From positions 8,721,167-8,785,166 of the forward strand of contig OX326956.1 of NCBI GenBank assembly GCA_946800325.1: a DNA stretch of 64,000 nucleotides, in the 5' to 3' direction. The position numbers were made by a program, and so were the translations under genes. This DNA comes from Luzula sylvatica (lineage: Eukaryota > Streptophyta > Magnoliopsida > Poales > Juncaceae). The notes beneath the pieces were generated by a model that saw nothing but the letters and a program-made list of their open reading frames with translations, was not told where the DNA came from and did not search any database. Positions 25,798 to 37,677 of this stretch are shown piece after piece (the stretch's first letter is position 1; each line of letters begins with the position of its first letter).

Positions 25798-28700
25798 GAT
25801 TTTAACGCTTTGAGGAGTTCAAATAACGTGTTTTTAGATCGTTTGTATCGTATCTTTTACTACATAACTTTTCACCAAATTTCACAAACACTAAGGAAGT
25901 TTGATTTTCGATTCAAAACAAGATTTTAACGCTTTGAGGAGTTCAAATAACGTGTTTTTAGATCATTTGTATCGTATCTTTTACTACATAACATTTCACC
26001 AAATTTCACAAACACTAAGGAAGTTTGTTTTTAGATTCAAAACAAGATTTTAACGCTTTGAGGAGTTCAAATAACATGTTTTTAGATCATTTGTATTGTA
26101 TCTTTTACTACATAACTTTTCACCAAATTTCACAAATACTAAGAAAGTTTGTTTTTAGATTCAAAACAAGATTTTAACGCTTTGAGGAGTTCAAATAACA
26201 TGTTTTTAGAACATTCGTATCGTATCTTTTACTACATAACTTTTCACCAAATTTCACAAACACTAAGGAAGTTTGTTTTTCGATTCAAAACAAGATTTTA
26301 ACGCTTTGAGGAGTTCAAATAACGTGTTTTTAGATCATTTGTATCGTATCTTTTACTACATAACTTTTCACCAAATTTCACAAACACTAAGAAGGTTTGT
26401 TTTTTGATTCAAAACAAGATTTTAACGCTTTGAGGATTTCAAATAACATGTTTTTAGATCATTTGTATCATATCTTTTACTACATAACTTTTCACCAAAT
26501 TTCACAAACACTAAGGAAGTTTGTTTTTTCGATTCAAAACAAGATTTTAACGCTTTGAGGAGTTCAAATAACATGTTTTTAGATCATTTGCATCGTATCT
26601 TTTACTACATAACTTTTCACCAAATTTCACAAACACTAAGAAAGTTTGTTTTTAGATTCAAAACAAGATTTTAATGCTTTGAGGAGTTCAAATAACGTGT
26701 TTTTAGATCGTTTGTATCATATCTTTTACTACGTAACTTTTCACCAAATTTCACAAACACTAAGGAAGTTTGTTTTTCGATTCAAAACAAGATTTTAACG
26801 CTTTGAGGAGTTCAAATAACGAGTTTTTAGATCATTTGTATCGTATATTTTACTACATAACTTTTCACCAAATTCCACAAACACTAAGAAAGTTTGTTTT
26901 TCAATTCAAAACAAGATTTTAACGCTTTGAGGAGTTCAAATAACGTGTTTTTAGATCATTTGTATCGTATCTTTTACTACGTAACTTTTCACCAAATTTC
27001 ACAAACACTAAGAAAGTTTGTTTTGAGATTCAAAACAAGATTTTAACGCTTTGAGGAGTACAAATAACATGTTTTTAGATCATTCGTATCGTATCTTTTA
27101 CTACATAAATTTTCACCAAATTTGACAAACACTAAGGAAGTTTGTTTTTCGATTCAAAACAAGATTTGAACGCTTTGAGGAGTTCAAATAACATGTTTTT
27201 AGATCATTTGTATCGTATCTTTTACTACATAACTTTTCACCAAATTTCACAAACACTAAGGAAGTTTGTTTTTCGATTCAAAACAAGATTTTAACCCTTT
27301 GAAGAGTTCAAATAACATGTTTTTAGATCATTTGTATCGTATCTTTTACTACATAACTTTTCACCAAATTTCACAAACACTAAGGAAGTTTGTTTTTCGA
27401 TTCAAAACAAGATTTTAACGCTTTGAGGAGTTCAAATAACATGTTTTTAGATCATTTGTATCGTATCTTTTACTACATAACTTTTCACCAAATTTAACAA
27501 ACACTAAGAAAGTTTGTTTTTAGATTCAAAACAAGATTTTAACGCTTTGAGGAGTTCAAATAACGTGTTTTTAGATCATTTGTATCGTATCTTTTACTAC
27601 ATAACTTTTCACCAAATTTCACAAACACTAAGGAAGTTTGTTTTTTCGATTCAAAACAAGATTTTAACGCTTTGAGGAGTTCAAATAACGTGTTTTTAGA
27701 TCATTTGCATCGTATCTTTTACTACATAACTTTTCACCAAATTTCACAAACACTAAGAAAGTTTGTTTTTAGATTCAAAACAAGATTTTAACGCTTTGAG
27801 GAGTTCAAATAACATGTTTTTAGAACATTCGTATCGTATCTTTTACTACATAACTTTTCACCAAATTTCACAAACACTAAGGAAGTTTGTTTTTCGATTC
27901 AAAACAAGATTTTAACGCTTTGAGGAGTTCAAATAACGTGTTTTCAGATCATTTGTACCGTATCTTTTACTACATAACTTTTCACCAAATTTCACAAACA
28001 CTAAGGAAGTTTGTTTTTAGATTCAAAACAAGATTTTAATGCTTTGAGGAGTTCAAATAACATGTTTTTAGAACATTCGTATCGTATCTTTTACTACATA
28101 ACTTTTCACCAAATTTCACAAACACTAAGGAAGTTTGTTTTTCGATTCAAAACAAGATTTTAACGCTTTGAGGAGTTCAAATAACGTGTTTTCAGATCAT
28201 TTGTATCGTATCTTTTACTACATAACTTTTCACCAAATTTCACAAACACTAAGGAAGTTTGTTTTTAGATTCAAAACAAGATTTTAATGCTTTGAGGAGT
28301 TCAAATAACGTGTTTTTAGATCGTTTGTATCGTATCTTTTACTACATAACTTTTCACCAAATTTCACAAACACTAAGGAAGTTTGTTTTTCGATTCAAAA
28401 CAAGATTTTAACGCTTTGAGGAGTTCAAATAACGTGTTTTTAGATCATTTGTATCGTATCTTTTACTACATAACATTTCACCAAATTTCACAAACACTAA
28501 GGAAGTTTGTTTTTCGATTCAAAACAAGATTTTAACGCTTTGAGGAGTTCAAATAACGTGTTTTTAGATCATTTGTATCGTATCTTTTACGACATAACAT
28601 TTCACCAAATTTCACAAACACTAAGGAAGTTTGTTTTTCGATTCAAAACAAGATTTTAACCCTTTGAAGAGTTCAAATAACGTGTTTTTAGATCATTTGT

Positions 28701-29023
28701 ATCGTATCTTTTACTACATAACTTTTCACCAAATTTCACAAACACTAAGGAAGTTTGTTTTTAGATTCAAAACAAGATTTTAACGCTTTGAGGAGTTCAA
28801 ATAACATGTTTTTAGAACATTCGTATCGTATCTTTTACAACATAACTTTTCACCAAATTTCACAAACACTAAGGAAGTTTGTTTTTCGATTCAAAACAAG
28901 ATTTTAACGCTTTGAGGAGTTCAAATAACGTGTTTTCAGATCATTTGTATCGTATCTTTTACTACATAACTTTTCACCAAATTTCACAAACACTAAGGAA
29001 GTTTGTTTTTAGATTCAAAACAA
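25798..29023. repeat. HOR unit 9 of the first domain, 26 monomers, diverged
   Basis: The anchor is at 25,903 and the next at 29,129: 3,226 bp, or 26 x 124 + 2. The two extra bases are the two T6 monomers at 26,523 and 27,640. The second start monomer has reverted to TATCGTATC while keeping ATAACATTTC. The second half does not follow units 4-8: it has repeated AATGCT monomers with GTTTTCAGATC (about 27,940 and 28,190) and two consecutive ATAACATTTC monomers (about 28,470 and 28,600). It is the point where the first HOR family loses regularity. Confidence 0.7.
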
Positions 29024-30264
29024 GATTTTAATGCTTTGAGGAGTTCAAATAACGTGTTTTTAGATCGTTTGTATCGTATCTTTTACTACATAACTTTTCA
29101 CCAAATTTCACAAACACTAAGGAAGTTTGATTTTCGATTCAAAACAAGATTTTAACGCTTTGAGGAGTTCAAATAACGTGTTTTTAGATCATTTGTATCG
29201 TATCTTTTACTACATAACATTTCACCAAATTTCACAAACACTAAGGAAGTTTGTTTTTCGATTCAAAACAAGATTTTAACGCTTTGAGGAGTTCAAATAA
29301 CGTGTTTTTAGATCATTTGTATCGTATCTTTTACTACGTAACTTTTCACCAAATTTCACAAACACTAAGAAAGTTTGTTTTTAGATTCAAAACAAGATTT
29401 TAACGCTTTGAGGAGTTCAAATAACATGTTTTTAGAACATTCGTATCGTATCTTTTACTACATAACTTTTCACCAAATTTCACAAACACTAAGGAAGTTT
29501 GTTTTTCGATTCAAAACAAGATTTTAACGCTTTGAGGAGTTCAAATAACGTGTTTTTAGATCATTTGTATCGTATCTTTTACTACATAACTTTTCACCAA
29601 ATTTCACAAACACTAAGAAAGTTTGTTTTTTGATTCAAAACAAGATTTTAACGCTTTGAGGAGTTCAAATAACGTGTTTTTAGATCATTTGTATCGTATC
29701 TTTTACTACATAACTTTTCACCAAATTTCACAAACACTAAGGAAGTTTGTTTTTTCGATTCAAAACAAGATTTTAACGCTTTGAGGAGTTCAAATAACGT
29801 GTTTTTAGATCATTTGCATCGTATCTTTTACTACATAACTTTTCACCAAATTTCACAAACACTAAGAAAGTTTGTTTTTAGATTCAAAACAAGATTTTAA
29901 TGCTTTGAGGAGTTCAAATAACGTGTTTTTAGATCGTTTGTATCATATCTTTTACTACGTAACTTTTCACCAAATTTCACAAACACTAAGGAAGTTTGTT
30001 TTTCGATTCAAAACAAGATTTTAACGCTTTGAGGAGTTCAAATGACGAGTTTTTAGATCATTTGTATCGTATATTTTACTACATAACTTTTCACCAAATT
30101 CCACAAACACTAAGAAAGTTTGTTTTTCAATTCAAAACAAGATTTTAACGCTTTGAGGAGTTCAAATAACGTGTTTTTAGATCATTTGTATCGTATCTTT
30201 TACTACGTAACTTTTCACCAAATTTCACAAACACTAAGAAAGTTTGTTTTTAGATTCAAAACAA
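29024..30264. repeat. HOR unit 10, short remnant of the first family, about 10 monomers
   Basis: The anchor TTTGATTTTCG at 29,129 and one ATAACATTTC monomer are present, but the TATTGTATC monomer is missing. Further on come GAACATTCG (about 29,437), T6-GATTC (about 29,630), the T6 monomer (29,748), TTGCATCG, AATGCT/TATCATATC, AAATGACGAG (about 30,042) and TTTTTCAATTC, in the order used by units 4-8. It joins directly to the 22-monomer unit that starts with GAGTACAAATAAC. Confidence 0.65.
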
Positions 30265-32994
30265 GATTTTAACGCTTTGAGGAGTACAAATAACATGTTT
30301 TTAGATCATTCGTATCGTATCTTTTACTACATAAATTTTCACCAAATTTCACAAACACTAAGGAAGTTTGTTTTTCGATTCAAAACAAGATTTTAACGCT
30401 TTGAGGAGTTCAAATAACATGTTTTTAGATCATTTGTATCGTATCTTTTACTACATAACTTTTCACCAAATTTCACAAACACTAAGGAAGTTTGTTTTTC
30501 GATTCAAAACAAGATTTTAACCCTTTGAAGAGTTCAAATAACATGTTTTTAGATCATTTGTATCGTATCTTTTACTACATAACTTTTCACCAAATTTCAC
30601 AAACACTAAGGAAGTTTGTTTTTCGATTCAAAACAAGATTTTAACGCTTTGAGGAGTTCAAATAACATGTTTTTAGATCATTTGTATCGTATCTTTTACT
30701 ACATAACTTTTCACCAAATTTAACAAACACTAAGAAAGTTTGTTTTTAGATTCAAAACAAGATTTTAACGCTTTGAGGAGTTCAAATAACATGTTTTTAG
30801 ATCATTTGTATCGTATCTTTTACTACATAACTTTTCACCAAATTTCACAAACACTATGAAAGTTTGTTTTTCGATTCAAAACAAGATTTTAACGCTTTGA
30901 GGAGTTCAAATAACGTGTTTTTAGATCGTTTGTATCGTATCTTTTACAACATAACTTTTCACCAAATTTCACAACCACTAAGAAAGTTTGTTTTTCGATT
31001 CAAAACAAGATTTTAACGCTTTGAAGAGTTCAAATAACATGTTTTTAGATCATTTGTATCGTATCTTTTACTACATAACTTTTCACCAAATTTCACAAAC
31101 ACTAAGGAAGTTTGTTTTTCGATTCAAAACAAGATTTTAACGCTTTGAGGAGTTCAAATAACATGTTTTTAGATCATTTGTATCGTATCTTTTACTACAT
31201 AACTTTTCACCAAATTTCACAAACACTAAGAAAGTTTGTTTTTAGATTCAAAACAAGATTTTAACGCTTTGAGGAGTTCAAATAACATGTTTTTAGAACA
31301 TTCGTATCGTATCTTTTACTACATAACTTTTCACCAAATTTCACAAACACTAAGGAAGTTTGTTTTTCGATTCAAAACAAGATTTTAACGCTTTGAGGAG
31401 TTCAAATAACGTGTTTTTAGATCATTTGTATCGTATCTTTTACTACATAACTTTTCACCAAATTTCACAAACACTAAGAAAGTTTGTTTTTAGATTCAAA
31501 ACAAGATTTTAACGCTTTGAGGAGTTCAAATAACATGTTTTTAGATCATTTGTATCGTATCTTTTACTATATAACTTTTCACCAAATTTCACAAACACTA
31601 AGGAAGTTTGTTTTTTCGATTCAAAACAAGATTTTAACGCTTTGAGGAGTTCAAATAACGTGTTTTCAGATCATTTGCATCGTATCTTTTACTACATAAC
31701 TTTTCACCAAATTTCACAAACACTAAGAAAGTTTGTTTTTAGATTCAAAACAAGATTTTAATGCTTTGAGGAGTTCAAATAACGTGTTTTTAGATCGTTT
31801 GTATCATATCTTTTACTACATAACTTTTCACCAAATTTCACAAACACTATGAAAGTTTGTTTTTAGATTCAAAACAATATTTTAACGCTTTGAGGAGTTC
31901 AAATAACTTGTTTTTAGAACATTCGTATCGTATCTTTTACTACGTAACTTTTCACCAAATTTCACAAACACTAAGGAAGTTTGTTTTTCGATTCAAAACA
32001 AGATTTTAACGCTTTGAGGAGTTCAAATAACGTGTTTTTAGATCATTTGTATCGTATCTTTTACTACGTAACTTTTCACCAAATTTCACAAACACTAAGA
32101 AAGTTTGTTTTTAGATTCAAAACAAGATTTTAACGTTTTGAGGAGTTCAAATAACATGTTTTTAGATCATTTGTATCGTATCTTTTACTACATAACTTTT
32201 CACCAAATTTCACAAACACTAAGGAAGTTTGTTTTTCGATTCAAAACAAGATTTTAACGCTCTGAGGAGTTCAAATAACATGTTTTTAGATCATTTGTAT
32301 CGTATCTTTTACTACATAACTTTTCACCAAATTTCACAAACACTAAGAAAGTTTGTTTTTAGATTCAAAACAAGATTTTAACGCTTTGAGGAGTTCAAAT
32401 AACATGTTTTTAGATCATTTGTATCGTATCTTTTACTACATAACTTTTCACCAAATTTCACAAACACTAAGGAAGTTTGTTTTTCGATTCAAAACAAGAT
32501 TTTAACCCTTTGAGGAGTTCAAATAACATGTTTTTAGATCATTTGTATCGTATCTTTTACTACATAACTTTTCACCAAATTTCACAAACACTAAGGAAGT
32601 TTGTTTTTCGATTCAAAACAAGATTTTAACGCTTTGAGGAGTTCAAATAACGTGTTTTTAGATCGTTTGTATCGTATCTTTTACAACATAATTTTTCACC
32701 AAATTTCACAAACACTAAAGAAAGTTTGTTTTTAGATTCAAAACAAGATTTTAACGCTTTGAGGAGTTCAAATAACATGTTTTTAGATCATTTGTATCGT
32801 ATCTTTTACTACATAACTTTTCACCAAATTTCACAAACACTAAGGAAGTTTGTTTTTCGATTCAAAACAAGATTTTAACGCTTTGAGGAGTTCAAATAAC
32901 ATGTTTTTAGATCATTTGTATCGTATCTTTTACTACATAACTTTTCACCAAATTTCACAAACACTATGAAAGTTTGTTTTTAGATTCAAAACAA
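30265..32994. repeat. 22-monomer HOR, copy A (2,730 bp)
   Basis: Five markers recur exactly 2,730 bp later: GGAGTACAAA at 30,281 and 33,011, AATTTAACAAAC at 30,718 and 33,448, TTTTACTATATAAC near 31,561 and 34,291, AACGCTCTGAGG at about 32,258 and 34,988, and ACTAAAGAAAG at about 32,711 and 35,441. 2,730 is 22 x 124 plus 2; the extra bases are the T6 run (31,610) and the extra A in ACTAAAG. Private variants seen in this copy are CACAACCAC (about 30,972) and AACAATATTTT followed by AACTTG (about 31,875-31,911). Confidence 0.87.
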
Positions 32995-35500
32995 GATTTT
33001 AACGCTTTGAGGAGTACAAATAACATGTTTTTAGATCATTCGTATCGTATCTTTTACTACATAAATTTTCACCAAATTTCACAAACACTAAGGAAGTTTG
33101 TTTTTCGATTCAAAACAAGATTTTAACGCTTTGAGGAGTTCAAATAACGTGTTTTTAGATCATTTGTATCGTATCTTTTACTACATAACTTTTCACCAAA
33201 TTTCACAAACACTAAGGAAGTTTGTTTTTCGATTCAAAACAAGATTTTAACCCTTTGAAGAGTTAAAATAACATGTTTTTAGATCATTTGTATCGTATCT
33301 TTTACTACATAACTTTTCACCAAATTTCACAAACACTAAGGAAGTTTGTTTTTCGATTCAAAACAAGATTTTAACGCTTTGAGGAGTTCAAATAACATGT
33401 TTTTAGATCAATTGTATCGTATCTTTTACTACATAACTTTTCACCAAATTTAACAAACACTAAGAATGTTTGTTTTTAGATTCAAAACAAGATTTTAACG
33501 CTTTGAGGAGTTCAAATAACATGTTTTTAGATCATTTGTATCGTATCTTTTACTACATAACTTTTCACCAAATTTCACAAACACTATGAAAGTTTGTTTT
33601 TCGATTCAAAACAAGATTTTAACGCTCTGAGGAGTTCAAATAACGTGTTTTTAGATCGTTTGTATCGTATCTTTTACAACATAACTTTTCACCAAATTTC
33701 ACAAACACTAAGAAAGTTTGTTTTTCGATTCAAAACAAGATTTTAACGCTTTGAAGAGTTCAAATAACTTGTTTTTAGATCATTTGTATCGTATCTTTTA
33801 CTACATAACTTTTCACCAAATTTCACAAACACTAAGGAAGTTTGTTTTTCGATTCAAAACAAGATTTTAACGCTTTGAGGAGTTCAAATAACGTGTTTTT
33901 AGATCATTTGTATCGTATCTTTTACTACATAACTTTTCACCAAATTTCACAAACACTAAGAAAGTTTGTTTTTAGATTCAAAACAAGATTTTAACGCTTT
34001 GAGGAGTTCAAATAACATGTTTTTAGAACATTCGTATCGTATCTTTTACTACATAACTTTTCACCAAATTTCACAAACACTAAGGAAGTTTGTTTTTCGA
34101 TTCAAAACAAGATTTTAACGCTTTGAGGAGTTCAAATAACGTGTTTTTAGATCATTTGTATCGTATCTTTTACTACATAACTTTTCACCAAATTTCACAA
34201 ACACTAAGAAAGTTTGTTTTTAGATTCAAAACAAGATTTTAACGCTTTGAGGAGTTCAAATAACATGTTTTTAGATCATTTGTATCGTATCTTTTACTAT
34301 ATAACTTTTCACCAAATTTCACAAACACTAAGGAAGTTTGTTTTTTCGATTCAAAACAAGATTTTAACGCTTTGAGGAGTTCAAATAACGTGTTTTCAGA
34401 TCATTTGCATCGTATCTTTTACTACATAACTTTTCACCAAATTTCACAAACACTAAGAAAGTTTGTTTTTAGATTCAAAACAAGATTTTAATGCTTTGAG
34501 GAGTTCAAATAACGTGTTTTTAGATCGTTTGTACCATATCTTTTACTACATAACTTTTCACCAAATTTCACAAACACTATGAAAGTTTGTTTTTAGATTC
34601 AAAACAAGATTTTAACGCTTTGAGGAGTTCAAATAACATGTTTTTAGAACATTCGTATCGTATCTTTTACTACGTAACTTTTCACCAAATTTCACAAACA
34701 CTAAGGAAGTTTGTTTTTCGATTCAAAACAAGATTTTAACGCTTTGAGGAGTTCAAATAACGTGTTTTTAGATCATTTGTATCGTATCTTTTACTACGTA
34801 ACTTTTCACCAAATTTCACAAACACTAAGAAAGTTTGTTTTTAGATTCAAAACAAGATTTTAACGCTTTGAGGAGTTCAAATAACATGTTTTTAGATCAT
34901 TTGTATCGTATCTTTTACTACATAACTTTTCACCAAATTTCACAAACACTAAGGAAGTTTGTTTTTCGATTCAAAACAAGATTTTAACGCTCTGAGGAGT
35001 TCAAATAACATGTTTTTAGATCATTTGTATCGTATCTTTTACTACATAACTTTTCACCAAATTTCACAAACACTAAGAAAGTTTGTTTTTAGATTCAAAA
35101 CAAGATTTTAACGCTTTGAGGAGTTCAAATAACATGTTTTTAGATCATTTGTATCGTATCTTTTACTACATAACTTTTCACCAAATTTCACAAACACTAA
35201 GGAAGTTTGTTTTTCGATTCAAAACAAGATTTTAACCCTTTGAGGAGTTCAAATAACATGTTTTTAGATCATTTGTATCGTATCTTTTACTACATAACTT
35301 TTCACCAAATTTCACAAACACTAAGGAAGTTTGTTTTTCGATTCAAAACAAGATTTTAACGCTTTGAGGAGTTCAAATAACGTGTTTTTAGATCGTTTGT
35401 ATCGTATCTTTTACAACATAATTTTTCACCAAATTTCACAAACACTAAAGAAAGTTTGTTTTTAGATTCAAAACAAGATTTTAACGCTTTGAGGAGTTCA
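32995..35500. repeat. 22-monomer HOR, copy B (about 2,506 bp retained)
   Basis: It matches copy A at an offset of 2,730 bp up to about 35,500, where AACGAGTTTTT and CATTCG replace the AACATG monomer expected from 32,770. Private changes seen in this copy: GAGTTAAAATAAC (about 33,263), CAATTGTATCG (about 33,410), AAGAATGTTTG (about 33,464), GTACCATATC (about 34,531). The last two monomers of the unit are not retained in matching form. Confidence 0.85.
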
Positions 35501-36944
35501 AATAACGAGTTTTTAGATCATTCGTATCGTATCTTTTACTACATAACTTTTCACCAAATTTCACAAACACTAAGGAAGTTTGTTTTTCGATTCAAAACAA
35601 GATTTTAACGCTTTGAGGAGTTCAAATAACATGTTTTTAGATCATTTGTATCGTATCTTTTACTACATAACTTTTCACCAAAATTCACAAACACTAAGAA
35701 AGTTTGTTTTTAGATTCAAAACAAGATTTTAACGCTTTGAGGAGTTCAAATAACATGTTTTTAGAACATTCGTATCGTATCTTTTACTACATAACTTTTC
35801 ACCAAATTTCACAAACACTAAGGAAGTTTGTTTTTCGATTCAAAACAAGATTTTAACGCTTTGAGGAGTTCAAATAACGTGTTTTTAGATCATTTGTATC
35901 GTATCTTTTACTACATAACTTTTCACCAAATTTCACAAACACTAAGAAAGTTTGTTTTTAGATTCAAAACAAGATTTTAACGCTTTGAGGAGTTCAAATA
36001 ACATGTTTTTAGATCATTTGTATCGTATCTTTTACTACATAACTTTTCACCAAATTTCACAAACACAAAGGAAGTTTGTTTTTTCGATTCAAAACAAGAT
36101 TTTAACGCTTTGAGGAGTTCAAATAACGTGTTTTTAGATCATTTGCATCGTATCTTTTACTACATAACTTTTCACCAAATTTCACAAACACTAAGAAAGT
36201 TTGTTTTTAGATTCAAAACAAGATTTTAATGCTTTGAGGAGTTCAAATAACGTGTTTTTAGATCGTTTGTATCATATCTTTTACTACATAACTTTTCACC
36301 AAATTTCACAAACACTATGAAAGTTTGTTTTTAGATTCAAAACAAGATTTTAACGCTTTGAGGAGTTCAAATAACATGTTTTTAGAACATTCGTATCGTA
36401 TCTTTTACTACGTAACTTTTCACCAAATGTCACAAACACTAAGGAAGTTTGTTTTTCGATTCAAAACAAGATTTTAACGCTTTGAGGAGTTCAAATAACG
36501 TGTTTTTAGATCATTTGTATCGTATCTTTTACTACGTAACTTTTCACCAAATTTCACAAACACTAAGAAAGTTTGTTTTTCGATTCAAAACAAGATTTTA
36601 ACGCTGTGAGGAGTTCAAATAACGTGTTTTTAGATCATTTGTATCGTATCTTTTACTACGTAACTTTTCACCAAATTTCACAAACACTAAGGAAGTTTGA
36701 TTTTCGATTCAAAACAAGATTTTAACGCTTTGAGGAGTTCAAATAACGTGTTTTTAGATCATTTGTATCGTATCTTTTACTACATAACTTTTCACCAAAT
36801 TTCACAAACACTAAGAAAGTTTGTTTTTAGATTCAAAACAAGATTTTAATGCTTTGAGGAGTTCAAATAACATGTTTTTAGATCATTCGTATCGTATCTT
36901 TTACTACATAACTTTTCACCAAATTTCACAAACACTAAGGAAGT
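35501..36944. repeat. Monomers without a clear local HOR partner
   Basis: This stretch is ordinary head-to-tail monomers. It includes a GAACATTCG monomer (about 35,764), a monomer with CACAAACACAAAGG leading into T6 (36,078), TTGCATCG, AATGCT/TATCATATC, CACTATGAAAG, GAACATTCG with ACGTAAC and AAATGTCAC (about 36,427), and AACGCTGTGAGG (about 36,602). The order from CACAAAGG to AACGCTGTGAGG returns at about 38,390-38,935 and 41,740-42,285, so this block is a third, outlying copy of a cassette inside the 27-monomer HOR. I see no gene or other element in it. Confidence 0.75.
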
Positions 36945-37445
36945 TTGTTTTTCGATTCAAAACAAGATTTTAACGCTTTGAGGAGTTCAAATAACGTGTT
37001 TTTAGATCATTCGTATCGTATCTTTTACTACATAACTTTTCAACAAATTTCACAAACACTAAGAAAGTTTGTTTTTCATAACTTTTCACCAAATTTCACA
37101 AACACTAAGAAAGTTTGTTTTTCGATTCAAAACAAGATTTTAAAGCTTTGAGGAGTTAAAATAACATGTTTTTAGATCATTTGTATCGTATCTTTTACTA
37201 CATAACTTTTCACCAAATTTCACAAACACTAAGGAAGTTTGTTTTTCGATTCAAAACAAGATTTTAACCCTTTGAGGAGTTCAAATAACATGTTTTTAGA
37301 TCATTTGTATCGTATCTTTTACTACATAACTTTTCACCAAATTTCTCAAACACTAAGAAAGTTTGTTTTTCATAACTTTTCACCAAATTTCACAAACACT
37401 AAGGAAGTTTGTTTTTCGATTCAAAACAAGATTTTAACCCTTTGA
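36945..37445. repeat. Two 170 bp hybrid monomers with a 46 bp partial repeat
   Basis: CATAACTTTT occurs at 37,031 and again at 37,077, and at 37,325 and again at 37,371, each time 46 bp apart instead of 124. The joint reads GTTTTTCATAAC: monomer position 111-112 runs straight into position 66 or so of a monomer. Each hybrid is 170 bp long (124 + 46), and a normal monomer lies between them (joint to joint 294 bp). Monomers with the same private marks but without the joint lie at about 58,145-58,513: AAAGCTTTGAGG, and AATTTCTCAAAC. Two open frames of 68 codons (36,945-37,151 and 37,239-37,445) exist only because these joints shift the stop-codon phase; I do not call them genes. Confidence 0.92.
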
Positions 37446-37677
37446 GGAGTTCAAATAACATGTTTTTAGATCATTTGTATCGTATCTGTTACTACATAAC
37501 TTTTCACCAAATTTCACAAACACTAAGGAAGTTTGTTTTTCGATTCAAAACAAGATTTTAACGCTTTGAGGAGTTCAAATAACGTGTTTTTAGATCATTT
37601 GTATCGTATCTTTTACTACATAACTTTTCACCAAATTTCACAAACACTAAGAAAGTTTGTTTTTAGATTCAAAACAA
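37446..37677. repeat. Ordinary monomers between the hybrids and the 27-monomer HOR
   Basis: About two standard monomers. The first has AACCCTTTGAGG and TATCTGTTAC, the second AACGTG with the AAGAAAG/TAGATTC tail. Nothing else is seen. Confidence 0.8.

Noticed and set aside
36945..37151. 68-codon open frame on the + strand
   Set aside because: It is translated satellite monomer kept open by the 46 bp joint at 37,077. The start and stop are ordinary monomer bases, and a near-identical frame appears at the second joint.
37239..37445. 68-codon open frame on the + strand, similar to the one 294 bp upstream
   Set aside because: Same cause, the joint at 37,371. The similarity of the two products reflects repeat identity and is no sign of coding selection.
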